Of a DNA stretch of 64,000 nt, positions 54,022-62,237 are shown piece by piece (within the stretch, counting starts at the first letter, position 1; each line of letters opens with the position of its first letter). Location of the stretch: the NCBI GenBank assembly GCA_965262665.1, contig CBDHFR010000004.1, forward strand, positions 806,001 to 870,000. Direction: 5' to 3'. The notes under the pieces are model-generated. The model saw only the letters and a list, made by a program, of their open reading frames with translations, was not told the origin of the DNA and did no database searches. Both the position numbers and the translations under genes were made by a program. Source of the DNA: CBDBND01 sp965262665 (GTDB lineage Bacteria > Pseudomonadota > Alphaproteobacteria > Rhodospirillales > Rhodospirillaceae).

Positions 54022-55809
54022 GTGATTCCAGAACACATCACCAAGGCAGATATTTTAAGAGCCATACAGCGCATCGATCATGAAGGCATTCCACCGCAAA
54101 GAAGGAGTCGAGGTTACTGTCTGGTGGTAAACGGCAAGCACTTTCCACCGAAGTACGCGATTGCGCTGGCCCATCAGATACGTACAGGCAAACGTCTGAG
54201 TTCGGACGAATTTGGGGGCGGTGCGGAGTCCAATAGCTTCCTGAAGACCCGCGGCTTCAAGGTTGTCGAGTGCCGATGTGGCGGTAACGGTCTTGACAGT
54301 GCCGTCCCGTCGGTGTCCGGTCCGTCCGAGGCGAGGCCGCAGCAGCGCCATTCTGAACGGTGTCCCGATTGCAAGATACGGGTCCGTGAACTACTGGAGC
54401 GCATCTACGGAACTTGTCTGTCGAATCACCGATTTCGTTGGCGGAACGACCTTGCCTCCTACGCCGGAACCTCGATCGATTCCGATTTACGGAACGTGGC
54501 CACGGTCTTGGAGAAGTATAGAGGATTCAGCGTCAGAGATTTCGTAAGAAGCGAAGTTTTGGCGCCCTGCGATTTTTTCGTTCCCGACCCCGGATTCATC
54601 GTGGAGTTCGATGAGAGCCAACACTTCACGAAGCCACGGGCTCTAGCCCTCTCCGGGTACGCGGACAAGCAGCCTACGGGGTTCTCGGCAGGGCGCTGGA
54701 TTTCTCTATGTGAGCATCACAATGCAAGGGACAACGATCCCCCTTTTCGTGACGAGCAACGTGCCTGGTATGACACGCTCAGGGATCTGGTCCCACTGCT
54801 CAACGGTATTGATCCGACTGTGAGACTGTATGCCCGCGATTTGATGTGGTGCGCACTCGATCCTGATAACACGCAGGATCGGCAACGGTTCTTGGCGTTG
54901 ATACGTCCGGAGAATCGTGGGAGTACTAGAACGAACGTTAAAGTGCGCCGGCCCGCCACCCGAGCGGCGTCAAACCTGCGCGTGGCGATGGTCTTTCCAG
55001 AGGTGGAGCAAAAATCCTCAAACGGTGTTCCTCCCAGCGGCGTGGGCGCCCAACAGCCGGTTGTACCCAACGCCGCTTTATTCGGTGGCGAAGACATTGA
55101 CTTCGTACTCTTTCCCGAAGGTTACATACGCTCGTCTGACCTCAAGCGCACCAGATCTTTGAAGAAGCTTGCATCAAAGCTGAACGCTCCGATGTTGGTG
55201 GGCGCGGTCGATAGTTCTGTCGACACAACCGGCCGCGATTGGCAGATTCTTCTCCGTTTCGACCCCGATGGCTCCCGGTCCCGGATATACACAAAACACT
55301 CCACTGCGGACGCGGTCGCCTTTGAGATGCCGGGGTGGGAGCCGCGGGCTATGTTACCGACCTTCGAATTGGGCGGGGTGAGTGCCGGTGCAACAATTTG
55401 TCACGACCATTATTTGGCGCTGCTTCCCCGGTTTCTCGCCAAGGGCGGGGTGCGCGTATGGGTGAATCCAAGTTTTGACAATGTATCGGACATCAAGTGG
55501 TCATCAATTCTACGGTTGCGGGCGGTCGAGAACCGCTTCTTTGCGCTCTGCACACTTCATTGCGACGTGAGCAGGCGTAGAACTCATCCATATGGGTTTT
55601 CGCCGGATGGCAACGAACTCTCGGCAAGGCAAGCCGGCTCCGATGCCGTACAACCGCTGTCCGAATGCAGTGAAGCAGGGAAGATCTACATAGTCGATCT
55701 CAATATGAACGCTGTTGATAAGCCACTCGACTGGTCGACGCTTCCGTCCGCGAGGAAACCGACGAGCGCACGGAAAGGGCAACCGCGAAAACCTGGCCGT
55801 GTTGCATTA
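54022..55809 (+). pseudogene. ScoMcrA-like domain, PD-(D/E)XK-like nuclease, nitrilase: N-terminal 596 residues, cut by IS630
   Basis: Residues 1-80 (HITKADILRAIQRIDHEG, GYCLVVNGKHFPPKYAIALA, SFLKTRGFKVVEC) resemble the N-terminal domain of ScoMcrA-type modification-dependent nucleases. Residues about 110-260 have CPDCKIR and a nuclease-like motif D184...VEFDESQHF (E195, D197, Q200). Residues about 318-560 form a C-N hydrolase (nitrilase) domain with its triad E366 (LFPEGYIRS), K425 (IYTKHSTAD) and C460 (GATICHDHY). The frame then enters an IS630 end after PRKPGRVAL; the 3' part resumes in phase at 56865. The start ATG is 21 bp after a GAGGAAG stretch. A role in abortive or modification-dependent defence is inferred from the domains and neighbours. 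Confidence 0.7.
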
Positions 55810-56864
55810 GAGCGGAATCCGATCACGTTGCGCTGTATCCGGCGGCGTTGAAGTAGTTTTTGCATTCTTGCGGGGAGAAGGTCAGGGAGATTTGGCCGAT
55901 GGCGTTCCAGAGACCATCGACGGTTCGCTCAGCGGCTTTTCGGAGCCTTGCCTTGAGCTTTGCGAAGGCGAGTTCGATGGGATTGAAGTCAGGGCTATAG
56001 GGCGGCAGGAAGAGGAGTTGTGCGCCGGTGTCTTCGATCATCTTGCGGACCTTGGGTCCCTTGTGGCTTGAGAGGTTGTCCATGACGACGATATCGCCGG
56101 GCCTCAGTTCGGGGACGAGGCCCTCTTTGACGTAGGCCTCGAAGGCATCGCGGTCGATAGCGCCGTTGATCACGAAGGGAGAGATCATGCCGTGCCGTGT
56201 GAGCCCGGCGAGGAAGGTGGTTGTGTTCCAGTGTCCGTGGGGGACGGCCATGCGCAGGCGTTCGCCGCGCGGGGCCCAGCCGTGGGTGCGGGCCATGTTG
56301 GTCTTGGCCCAGGTCTCGTCGATGAACACCAGCCGGTCGGGGTCGAGGCCGGGCTGGCTGTCGCGCCAGGCCTGTCGCCGGCTCAACACGTCCGGACGGT
56401 CTTGCTCCGCCGCATGGCCGGTCTTTTTTTTCGCGTGATGCCGTGGCGCACGAGGAAGCGCTGTATCGACCCGTAGCTGAAGGTGAGGTCTCGGTCCCCG
56501 AGAGCCGCGCGCAACTCCTCAATGGCCATGTCCCGCCTCTCCTCAAGAAGACCCAGGATCACGCCGCGCTGCGCCTCGATCCGGCCCGAGCGACGGTCCC
56601 CGCCAAGCGCCTTCGGGCGGGCGTCTCCCTGTTCGCGTTCCAGCGCACGCCAACGGCTCACGCTCGCCGCGCTTACCCCGAAACGCGCACCAGCCGCTCT
56701 ATGGCTCATACCCTCTGAAACCGCTGATAGAACCCGATTGCGAAGATCAAGGGAAAGGGCTTTCGACATCAATGCCGGCCTCCTCAACCCGGCCGACATC
56801 TTGAATCACAAATCCCTCGCCCTGTGAATCCCCCAACGATTCAATCAGGTCAGATCATGCTCTA
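55808..56864 (-). mobile_element. IS630-family element (copy 3) with programmed -1 frameshift
   Basis: The ends TTAGAGC and GCTCTAA carry TA at both borders. Minus-strand orfA starts at 56769 (MSKALSLDLRNRVLSAVSEG) and has the helix-turn-helix region HRAAGARFGVSAASVSRW. It ends at 56383 after a run of eight A then G (56425-56432). A -1 slip there reads KKKTGHAAEQDRPDVLSRRQ and continues to the orfB stop at 55823. The DDE residues are LVFIDETWAKTNMARTHGW, VVMDNLSSHKGPKV and SPDFNPIELAFAKLK. The gene otherwise looks intact, so it may be active. Confidence 0.85.
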
Positions 56865-57347
56865 AGAGGCGGGCAGCCCACTGTCTGCGGACGCTCTGGG
56901 TGGAAAACGGCCGATTCTGGCTCCAAAATTGAAACCGAACACGGTGCAATTTACGTGGGGGTGGTCCCGGGAGACCGGATCCTAGACTCCGCCGAATGCT
57001 TTCATGTGATTGATCGGGCAAAGCGAATGAATTCCGCGCCGATCATCTGGAACCATTGGGAAAAGCTTCCGACCGATTCTGAACGTCTTGCAACGCTCGC
57101 AATGGGCAGGGCAATCGAATGCTGCGCACCAATCCTTATATCGGACGACGCCGGCATATGGGAACTGGTGGAGCTATCCAACAGAATCAAGATACCCACT
57201 CGGAGGATCATAGGGGCGTCCGGGGACGTTATAGTAGACATAGGCAATGCATGGGGCTTGGATAACGCATTCAAGATGGTTACGAAACACATACGTTCCC
57301 GCGATGTGAAACGAGAAGCATTGGATCGCTATAGGACGCTCGCTTAG
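56865..57347 (+). pseudogene. Separated C-terminal domain of the nitrilase fusion protein
   Basis: When the IS630 and one TA copy are removed, the upstream frame (GTT GCA TTA) continues AGA GGC GGG CAG into this segment without a stop for 160 codons. It includes GAIYVGVVPGDRILDSAECF, HVIDRAKRMNSAPIIWNHWE, ERLATLAMGRAIECCAPILI and DDAGIWELVELSNRIKIP. This alpha/beta pattern resembles the nucleoside 2-deoxyribosyltransferase/DUF4406 class, which acts on nucleotide-like molecules; this is a tentative reading. It ends with a stop at 57345-57347. An apparent start at 56955 is only a GTG inside the domain. Confidence 0.65.
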
Positions 57348-57385
57348 TCATTGCGGCATAGTCAGACTAAAATTATATACTCCTG

Positions 57386-57565
57386 CTACCCAATTACTCG
57401 GTACTGATCGTGTGTGATGACACGAAAGTTGTCGGTAACGGTGTCTCGGATTGTTTCCCATTCCCGGGGCAGGGTTTGGTTGAAGAACCCGAAGATGGCC
57501 TCGGTGAACTGTCGGAAATCGGGATAAAACCGGTTGTGCGTCACATGCCGGTGCATGACGCCCCA
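57386..57565 (-). pseudogene. C-terminal remnant of another IS630-type transposase
   Basis: A minus-strand frame ending at a TAG reads IWGVMHRHVTHNRFYPDFRQ, then FTEAIFGFFNQTLPREWETI and NFRVITHDQYRVIG. This is the typical C-terminal tail of a DDE_3-domain transposase of a subgroup different from the other copies here. Upstream similarity stops before W, so only about 60 codons remain. Confidence 0.6.
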
Positions 57566-57773
57566 AATCCGGCTGTGGCCGCCATGCCGTTATCCGGCAT
57601 GGCCCGCGAATTGAAGGTTCGTCCGTTCATCTTTCTTCTCCCTAACAGGGTTGGGCGGCCGGCCCGCAGGCACGCGCCGCAAAGGTTCAAACAAACAGGC
57701 CCTACAAGCGATCGCGGGGCGTTGGATGCCGCGGCCGCGCTGAGCATGAACCGGCAGGCCCTTGCTGACCTCT
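57566..57773. other. Short stretch between a transposase remnant and the helix-turn-helix gene
   Basis: Nothing recognisable here; open frames on both strands look like chance. It may be decayed DNA from rearrangements at the right side of the island. Confidence 0.35.
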
Positions 57774-57986
57774 CTATGAAGGCCGGTGCTCCGCCTCCCA
57801 GGCCGCCAGGTCTTCGCGCCGGTAGCGCACCAGCCTCTCCGTCAGGCGGCAGAACACAGGGCCACCGCCCACCGAGCGGTAGCGCTCCAGAGTGCTCGGG
57901 GCGAGGCCGAGCAGGGTAGCCAGTGGCGTTCTCAGTGACTTTGTTAAGCCCGGGCCAATGAAGATCACAACGACAACAGCCTCCAA
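57774..57986 (-). CDS. AlpA-like helix-turn-helix protein
   Basis: 70 residues from a TTG at 57986 or a GTG a few codons later. The pattern TPLATLLGLAPSTLERYRSV with YRREDLAAWEAEHRPS is a MerR-type/excisionase fold. It follows the recombinase at 58008-59132 by 21 bp on the same strand, so it likely acts as its directionality factor or regulator. It parallels the recombinase/helix-turn-helix pair at 1.9-3.4 kb, but here the small gene is downstream. Confidence 0.65.
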   Translation of the reverse strand: MEAVVVVIFIGPGLTKSLRTPLATLLGLAPSTLERYRSVGGGPVFCRLTERLVRYRREDLAAWEAEHRPS

Positions 57987-58007
57987 AACACGATGGAATC
58001 CTTACCG

Positions 58008-59132
58008 TCACAAAGGTTCAAAGTCGTGTTTGACACGCTGTAGAACCGAAATCGCCTGGTCAACTGCCTTGCTATCATAAAGGTCACGTTTGTCCGAATA
58101 GAGGCCGTTTTCGTTGCGGAGGCTATCTATAATTTCTGCCCGCCGAGACGGTGGAACGGCCCCATAGCTGGTAAGGGTCGTGAGCACCTGTTCGTGACCA
58201 AGGTTTTGCGACCACGTCTTGAATTCTTCAGGGGTCCGGCAGACTTTCTCCCCGAACAATGTCAGGGTCTTTCGAAAGCTGTGCGGGTGAAAATATGAAA
58301 GACCAGCGCCTGTGAAAGCTTCCCGAAAGATCCGCCGTATCGGTGAAGCGGTCTTCCAGTGCGCCCGGCCAAGCCCGGCCGCGTGGAATTGATTGTTCGC
58401 ATCAAGTGCCACCTTGGTGGCAGGGAAAAGTGGATCATCGGGGCCAAATAGCAGCACCGTCTCAAGGTGCCGGCACCAATCAGCGACCAACCTCTCGATA
58501 TCCTCGCCGACGGGGAAGAAATACGTGGTGATTGTCTTTCCTCTCTTCGTGCGCACTTCCCGCGCATCCTGGACGACCACCCGTTTGCCCAGATCAACAT
58601 GCTTTAGCGAAAGCGAAGCGATCGCGTTGTCCCTGGCCCCGGTCAAGATCGCAAAGGCGATTAGTGCGATGTCACGGTTCTCAATATCGGTTCCTTTGGG
58701 CATGGTATTTAGAACACAGCGGATCTGTTCAAGAGTTGGTGCTGGACGTTCTCGCACGGTCTTGGCAATACGTCCGTCATTGGCGGAGGGATTAAAATAC
58801 TCGGCATCACTGTAACCAATGCGTGACCTATAACCCGGCTGATCCGCAAGCCATTGAAAAAACGCTTTCAAGTCCAACAACCGCGCATGAATCGTCGCCT
58901 TGGCCAGCGGCTTTTTCGTAACATCGTTAACCTGTTCATTCAAAACACGCTTGAACCGTTGCGCCTGTTCTATATGAAATTTCTTAAAGTCGCGATATTT
59001 CGTCGCCTTCTCGAATGCCGCAATGCTCGCCGCAACGTGATCGACGGTACTCTCCGCAAGCCGCTTCGCTTCACGCAAAAAGAGGAAGTACCTCCGCTTG
59101 GCGCGTTCGTTTTCTGGATGATGCTTTTGCAT
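58008..59132 (-). CDS. Tyrosine recombinase/integrase, paralogue of the enzyme at 1.9 kb
   Basis: About 374 residues. ATG at 59132 aligns with the start of the paralogue (MQKHHPENERAKRRYF against MPKLNAKNERIKRRYF); ATG at 59162 would add ten. Catalytic residues: Arg in LTGARDNAIASLSLKHVD, Lys in EVRTKRGKTITTYFF, HSFRKTL, LGHEQVLTTLTSY with the nucleophile Tyr, all present. The C-terminus (SLRNENGLYSDKRDLYDSKA) is longer than that of the paralogue. It marks the right border of the accessory region, since core genes begin 40 bp beyond. Confidence 0.88.
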   Translation of the reverse strand: MQKHHPENERAKRRYFLFLREAKRLAESTVDHVAASIAAFEKATKYRDFKKFHIEQAQRFKRVLNEQVNDVTKKPLAKATIHARLLDLKAFFQWLADQPGYRSRIGYSDAEYFNPSANDGRIAKTVRERPAPTLEQIRCVLNTMPKGTDIENRDIALIAFAILTGARDNAIASLSLKHVDLGKRVVVQDAREVRTKRGKTITTYFFPVGEDIERLVADWCRHLETVLLFGPDDPLFPATKVALDANNQFHAAGLGRAHWKTASPIRRIFREAFTGAGLSYFHPHSFRKTLTLFGEKVCRTPEEFKTWSQNLGHEQVLTTLTSYGAVPPSRRAEIIDSLRNENGLYSDKRDLYDSKAVDQAISVLQRVKHDFEPL

Positions 59133-59172
59133 GGCCGTATGGCTCCCTAAGTCAGTACTCATTTGGACAGGC

Positions 59173-59490
59173 TTAAGGCGTATCTTTTATAGCGGTAAAA
59201 AGGATGGCTGTTGCTGCAATCCATACGAGATCACGTAATTGATCCGGCAAGGCAATCGGTTGAGACACCAGGACCGGCAGCACACCCATTGCCCAGGACA
59301 CGACAAAACAACCGATGAAGTAGAGAGCGGCACGCAGCCACGCCCGCCGTGGATCGTAATCGTTAGAGGGCCGGCTGCGGTTAAGGCGCCACAGGGTTAA
59401 TCCGCAAACCAGGGCGGCTGTTGCTGAGAGAATGAGAAAAGGCGTTTCCCAGTCGGGGCTGAACCATGTCCAGGCCGGGAAAACAGGCAT
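59173..59490 (-). CDS. Small hypothetical membrane protein
   Basis: 105 residues with three or four membrane helices: TPFLILSATAALVCGLTLW, then AALYFIGCFVVSWAMGVLP and DLVWIAATAILFTA. No family was recognised. It begins 5 bp after the stop of the DUF3108 gene on the same strand, so they are probably co-transcribed. It is intact and likely a core gene. Confidence 0.65.
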   Translation of the reverse strand: MPVFPAWTWFSPDWETPFLILSATAALVCGLTLWRLNRSRPSNDYDPRRAWLRAALYFIGCFVVSWAMGVLPVLVSQPIALPDQLRDLVWIAATAILFTAIKDTP

Positions 59491-59495
59491 CGCTG

Positions 59496-60434
59496 TTACG
59501 GGGCGCGGGCGCTCTCTGTTTTGGCTTCAGCGATTTGCTGACAGGTGGCCCTGTCGACGCGGCAATCCGCAGTGAGATTCATCACACTTGAGAGAGTCAT
59601 GCCTTCGAGGATGACCTGCACCGGTATGAACCGGTCGTCGGGACTGAACAACAATTTGCCGGAGCCTTCCCGTATCCGGTCGGTGCGTTCCTCGTCAAAT
59701 CCAAACACAGGATCAATCCCGGCAATGACCGGCACCAGTTCGACATCCCGGCCTTTGATCCAGAATGTCCGCGGTGCTTCCACCGTGCCCACCAGGTCAT
59801 AGCGGCGGCGGCCGTCGTAAATGGGAATGCGAAATTCGCTGGTGCCGGAGTTCAAAATATGCCGGCGGGCGGCAACGAAAGCGGCCATCGGGTCAAAGAC
59901 ACCGATCCTCATTTCATCGGGGACCGGTGGTAGGGCTTCCCGGTTGCGGTTCCATTCCATTTCCTCAACGGCGATGTCTTCGCCGGTCAGCGGATTGAAA
60001 ATGCGCTCCTCCGGCAATGCCAGGCCGGTAACAGGGTCATAGGCGATGGTCAGGGAGGCGGCGATTGCGGTGGCTGCCCAGGCTCGATCGAACTGATGGG
60101 GTACCGGCGTAAGTCCGTTTCCTGTTTCTATGACCATGGTGCCGTGACCAGTGACTTCGGCTCGGAAGTCCTGAAACCAGCGGGCCAGTCCCCGGGTTTC
60201 CATGGTCAACACGGTCCGGTAGCTGGACCGGCTTTCATCGAATTCGGCAAGGAAATCGGCCACATGAACACCGCCGATCTTTAGGTCATAGGCCAACCGT
60301 TCCGATTGGACGGTGTCATTGGACTGTGCGGCAACCTGGCCTGTGGATAAGTCTTCCGCCGCTGCTAAAGACAGGGGAGCGAGAAAGACCGCCACAAGAC
60401 ACAAAACCCAGCGCTGGTCGGTCAGAATTTTCAT
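59496..60434 (-). CDS. DUF3108 domain-containing secreted protein
   Basis: 312 residues from the ATG at 60434. It has a signal peptide (LCLVAVFLAPLSLAAAEDL) with an Ala-x-Ala-like cleavage site. The mature domain opens LAYDLKIGGVHVADFLAEFD, and later parts have YDGRRRYDLVGTVEAPRTFW and SGKLLFSPDDRFIPVQVIL, the pattern of DUF3108. The function is unknown; the family is thought to be periplasmic. The open frame continues upstream, but the signal peptide fixes the start. Confidence 0.85.
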   Translation of the reverse strand: MKILTDQRWVLCLVAVFLAPLSLAAAEDLSTGQVAAQSNDTVQSERLAYDLKIGGVHVADFLAEFDESRSSYRTVLTMETRGLARWFQDFRAEVTGHGTMVIETGNGLTPVPHQFDRAWAATAIAASLTIAYDPVTGLALPEERIFNPLTGEDIAVEEMEWNRNREALPPVPDEMRIGVFDPMAAFVAARRHILNSGTSEFRIPIYDGRRRYDLVGTVEAPRTFWIKGRDVELVPVIAGIDPVFGFDEERTDRIREGSGKLLFSPDDRFIPVQVILEGMTLSSVMNLTADCRVDRATCQQIAEAKTESARAP

Positions 60435-60642
60435 AGTGCGGAGACTACCCTGATCACCCCTCCTTTGACCACGTTTGCATGAACCTTGGGTATGAACCTT
60501 TTCCGGGTTTGTCCGTTTTCGTCCACTTCGCGGTAAAAGGCTTTGCTCTGCACCTTTCAGCCTCATTTCCATGGGTTGGACCCCTTCACAAAGTGAAGGG
60601 GATAGGGCATAGGAAGTGCCTCAAAATTTGATGCAGGGGCTC

Positions 60643-61815
60643 ATGAAGATCGCAGTTGTTAAGGAGCGTCGTCCGGGCGAGACACGCGTTGCCGCCACCC
60701 CGGAGACGGTCAAGAAATTTGTTGCCCTCGGATGTGACGTCATTGTCGAAAGTAACTCAGGGCAAACCTCCAACATTTCAGACGGAGACTACAAAGAGGC
60801 CGGAGCAAGTATCGCCCAGTCCACGGCGGATGCCGTCAATGGGGCTGACGCCATCATCAAGGTGGCCCGGCCCATGACTGGAAACGAGCCCGGCGTGGAC
60901 GGTTACGACGAGATCGCCGGCTTTCCCGCTGGAGCGATCCTCGTGGCCGGCCTGCAGGCCTTGACGCAAAAAGACATGGTTGCCGCATTGGCCAAGCAAA
61001 ATGTGACCGCTTTCGCCATGGAGTTGATGCCGCGCATCAGCCGCGCGCAATCCATGGATATTCTGTCTTCGCAATCCAATCTGGCCGGGTACAAAGCGGT
61101 GGTCGATGCCGCCGCAACCTTTGGCCGGGCCGTGCCGATGATGATTACGGCCGCAGGAACGATCGCACCGGCGCGTGTGGTGGTGTTTGGTGCCGGCGTT
61201 GCCGGCCTGCAGGCCATCGCCACTGCCAAACGCATGGGGGCAGTGGTTTTAGCCACCGACGTTCGCTACGCCGCAAAGGAGCAGGTCGAGAGCCTGGGCG
61301 GTAAGTTCATCGTTGTCGACGAAGAGGCCATGAAGGCCGCCGAGACGGAAGGTGGCTATGCCAAGGAAATGAGCGACGATTTTAAGAAGAAACAGGCTGA
61401 AGCAGTACGGGCGGAAGTCGTCAAGGCGGACATCATCGTCACCACGGCGCTGATTCCGGGCCGTCCGGCACCAAAGCTGGTGACAGCTGACATGGTCAGC
61501 GAGATGAAAGCCGGTTCAATTATTGTCGACCTGGCTGTCGAGGCGGGTGGCAATGTGGACGGGTCAAGGCTGGACGAGGTCGCGGTGACCGACAATGGTG
61601 TAACTATTCTCGGGCACGCCAACGTAGCGGCCCGATTGGCTCGCGATGCCAGTGCGTTGTATGCGCGCAATTTGTTTAATTTCCTGTCGCCCATGATCGA
61701 CAAAAAAAGTGGTGCACTCACGATCGATTGGGAGGATGAGTTGGTCAATGGAACACTCGTCACCAAAGATGGCGCAATCGTACACCCGGGCTTAACCGGG
61801 GAGGGAGGCCGCTAA
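60643..61815 (+). CDS. pntAA: NAD(P) transhydrogenase subunit alpha part 1 (PntAA)
   Basis: About 390 residues of the soluble NAD(H)-binding domain I. The start MKIAVVKERRPGETRVAATP is typical; ATG at 60631 or GTG at 60616 would add a few residues. The Rossmann motif VVVFGAGVAGLQAIATAKRM and MITAAGTIAPARVV are intact. The separate alpha subunits AA and AB plus B form the three-gene type found in Rhodospirillales. The enzyme uses the proton gradient to make NADPH. Confidence 0.94.
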   Translation: MKIAVVKERRPGETRVAATPETVKKFVALGCDVIVESNSGQTSNISDGDYKEAGASIAQSTADAVNGADAIIKVARPMTGNEPGVDGYDEIAGFPAGAILVAGLQALTQKDMVAALAKQNVTAFAMELMPRISRAQSMDILSSQSNLAGYKAVVDAAATFGRAVPMMITAAGTIAPARVVVFGAGVAGLQAIATAKRMGAVVLATDVRYAAKEQVESLGGKFIVVDEEAMKAAETEGGYAKEMSDDFKKKQAEAVRAEVVKADIIVTTALIPGRPAPKLVTADMVSEMKAGSIIVDLAVEAGGNVDGSRLDEVAVTDNGVTILGHANVAARLARDASALYARNLFNFLSPMIDKKSGALTIDWEDELVNGTLVTKDGAIVHPGLTGEGGR

Positions 61816-62228
61816 TGGAAACGCAAACGGTCCCGGAGGCTGCCGAGGGCCTCGCCGAACAGGCGGATACCCTGGCCCAAAACGCGGAACAATTGGCGGC
61901 GCAAGTCGGGCAGTTGGCCATACAGGCTCAGGCAGCCGGCGGCGGCAACGAGTTCTGGAATCTGTTCACGATTTTTGTCCTGGCGGTGTTCGTCGGCTTT
62001 TACGTGGTGTGGAGTGTTACACCCGCCCTGCATTCGCCGTTGATGGCGGTGACCAATGCCGTGTCGTCGGTGATCATCGTCGGCGCACTCATTGCCGCAG
62101 GTCCGGATGAATTCTCGACATCCAAGTTGCTTGGGTTTTTTGCCGTTATGCTCGCCTCTGTGAACATCTTCGGCGGATTCATCGTCACCCAGCGCATGCT
62201 GGCCATGTTTAAGAAAAAAGAGAAATAG
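61815..62228 (+). CDS. pntAB: NAD(P) transhydrogenase subunit alpha part 2 (PntAB)
   Basis: 137 residues. A hydrophilic N-terminal coiled-coil region (LAEQADTLAQNAEQLAAQVG) precedes four membrane helices, including FVGFYVVWSVTPALHSPLMA and FFAVMLASVNIFGGFIVTQR. It is the alpha-side part of the proton channel. It overlaps pntAA by one base (TAATG) and is followed by pntB after 9 bp. Confidence 0.93.
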   Translation: METQTVPEAAEGLAEQADTLAQNAEQLAAQVGQLAIQAQAAGGGNEFWNLFTIFVLAVFVGFYVVWSVTPALHSPLMAVTNAVSSVIIVGALIAAGPDEFSTSKLLGFFAVMLASVNIFGGFIVTQRMLAMFKKKEK

Positions 62229-62237
62229 GGGGCGGAC

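Noticed and set aside
57541..58011. Minus-strand frame of 156 codons around the helix-turn-helix gene
   Set aside because: It overlaps the better-supported AlpA-like gene in another frame and shows no family pattern.
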